Shown piece by piece: positions 6,009 through 6,591 of a DNA stretch of 6,591 bases. The first letter of the stretch is position 1. Every line of letters starts with the position of its first letter. A program made the position numbers and the translations under genes. Origin of the DNA: JBFEUI01 sp041547565 (GTDB lineage: Bacteria; Pseudomonadota; Gammaproteobacteria; Thiohalomonadales; Thiohalomonadaceae); assembly GCA_041547565.1 (NCBI GenBank), contig JBFEUI010000123.1:1-6591 (forward strand), in the 5' to 3' direction. The notes beneath the pieces are model-generated. The model had not been told where the DNA came from. It saw only the letters and a program-made list of their open reading frames with translations, and made no database searches.

Positions 6009-6479
6009 ATGTCCACAGTCAGTTATCTGATTCCGAAACAGGATCGGCCGGTCTGGTCTCCCGACACCGAGCTTGTTGATATCGACCCTGTCGGCATGAG
6101 TGAAGTTCCGCTGCTGGGCTGGATCACTGCCGGGGAGCCGGTGGACCTGTGCGTGCAGAACGAGCGCGTCGCCGTGCCCAGCAATATGGTACGCCGTAAC
6201 ACCTATGCGCTGAAGGTGCGTGGACACTCGATGATCGACGACAACATCCAGGACGGTGACGTTGTCATTATCGAAAAACGCGAGACAGCGGAAAACGGTC
6301 AGTCTGTTGTCGCCATGATTAACGGCGAACAGGTAACCTTGAAGAAGTTTTTTGTGGAAAAAGAGGGGATCCGTCTTCAACCTGCCAATCCCGATATGGA
6401 GCCGATCTGGCTGCGCAATGAAGAGGTACAGATTTTGGGTATCGTCACAGGCGTGATACGCATGGCCGATACCCTGTAG
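6009..6479 (+). CDS. LexA-like S24 autoprotease lacking the DNA-binding domain
   Basis: The 156-residue protein consists of a LexA C-terminal (peptidase S24) domain preceded by only about 30 unrelated residues. The self-cleavage site is Ala41-Gly42 in PLLGWITAGEPVD. The nucleophile is Ser74 in VRGHSMIDDNIQDGD and the base is Lys112 in VTLKKF. The spacings (33 and 38 residues) are close to those in E. coli LexA (35 and 37). The end, ILGIVTGVIRMADTL, also matches LexA. The winged-helix domain of about 70 residues is absent, and an in-frame stop just upstream leaves no room for it. UmuD has the same reduced plan, but it is shorter (139 residues), is cleaved at Cys-Gly and is normally followed by umuC; here a terminator follows. 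The core reads more like LexA than UmuD. Likely roles are a RecA-responsive UmuD-like accessory protein or a partner of full-length LexA. These are inferences. The S24 fold itself is secure. No complete SOS box was found upstream. Confidence 0.9.
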   Translation: MSTVSYLIPKQDRPVWSPDTELVDIDPVGMSEVPLLGWITAGEPVDLCVQNERVAVPSNMVRRNTYALKVRGHSMIDDNIQDGDVVIIEKRETAENGQSVVAMINGEQVTLKKFFVEKEGIRLQPANPDMEPIWLRNEEVQILGIVTGVIRMADTL

Positions 6480-6496
6480 GGAACAATACAGGGGGG

Positions 6497-6514
6497 AGTG
6501 CCGTTGTAGGCACT
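6497..6514 (+). repeat. Small hairpin between the LexA-like gene and its terminator
   Basis: AGTGCC (6497-6502) and GGCACT (6509-6514) form a perfect 6-bp stem with a six-base loop, preceded by six G's. It is not followed by a T run, so it is unlikely to terminate by itself. It may stabilise the mRNA 3' end together with the hairpin that follows. Confidence 0.5.
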
Positions 6515-6519
6515 TATTT

Positions 6520-6546
6520 AACGTCGCCTAGTGCGACGTTTTTTTT
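6520..6546 (+). terminator. Intrinsic terminator of the LexA-like gene
   Basis: AACGTCGC (6520-6527) and GCGACGTT (6533-6540) pair in a perfect 8-bp stem with a five-base loop (CTAGT). The stem runs directly into six further T's (6541-6546). It lies 40 bases after the stop codon and works only in the plus direction, as the minus strand has no T run after the stem. It marks the LexA-like gene as the end of a transcription unit. Confidence 0.9.
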
Positions 6547-6576
6547 ATGTACAGGATGATGCACAGGGATGTGCGA

Positions 6577-6591
6577 ATGTCGCGGGAGGCA
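6577..6591 (+). CDS. Possible first codons of the next gene (MSREA...)
   Basis: ATG at 6577 is preceded by AGGGA (6565-6569) at seven-base spacing and opens a frame with no stop up to the window edge. Only five codons are visible, so neither the existence nor the identity of the gene can be settled from this window. Confidence 0.25.

Overview
The window looks like a compact, vertically inherited chromosomal segment of a gammaproteobacterium. The lysine-modified type of elongation factor P sits beside both of its modification enzymes, EpmA and EpmB. The Psd, EF-P and EpmA proteins read as E. coli-like over their whole length. G+C is moderate to high and no mobile element is visible. A free-living or symbiotic sulfur-oxidising-type gammaproteobacterium would fit, but that placement is only an impression; genus cannot be read from this sequence.

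Layout from left to right: (1) 1-1670, minus strand: the first 556 codons of a large conserved protein with a helical N-terminal part and a PilZ-like C-terminal barrel, running off the left edge. (2) 1733-2740, minus strand: epmB, a radical-SAM lysine 2,3-aminomutase. (3) 2774-3346, plus strand: efp, divergent from epmB across only 33 bp. (4) 3351-4337, plus strand: epmA, four bases after efp. (5) 4344-5225, minus strand: psd, convergent with epmA with 6 bp between the stop codons. (6) 5247-5885, minus strand: a SCO1/SenC-type copper chaperone, 21 bp upstream of psd and probably co-transcribed with it. (7) 6009-6479, plus strand: a LexA-like S24 protein that lacks the DNA-binding domain, followed by a strong intrinsic terminator at 6520-6546. 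The last 45 bases may contain the first codons of another gene.

Functionally, the centre is a complete EF-P beta-lysylation module. EpmB makes (R)-beta-lysine, EpmA attaches it to Lys34 of EF-P, and modified EF-P relieves ribosome stalling at polyproline. The hydroxylase EpmC is not in the window. Both enzymes start at TTG whereas efp starts at ATG. A 28-bp perfect palindrome followed by five T's lies inside the first codons of epmA, which would allow abundant EF-P with little EpmA. The flanking genes concern membrane lipid synthesis (psd), copper delivery to cytochrome oxidase (SCO) and an SOS-type self-cleaving protein. They have no evident functional tie to EF-P.

The two items most worth following up are the terminator-like palindrome inside epmA and the HTH-less LexA-like protein. 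No CRISPR array, tRNA, rRNA, insertion sequence or defence locus was seen. Nothing in the window amounts to a clearly undescribed system.
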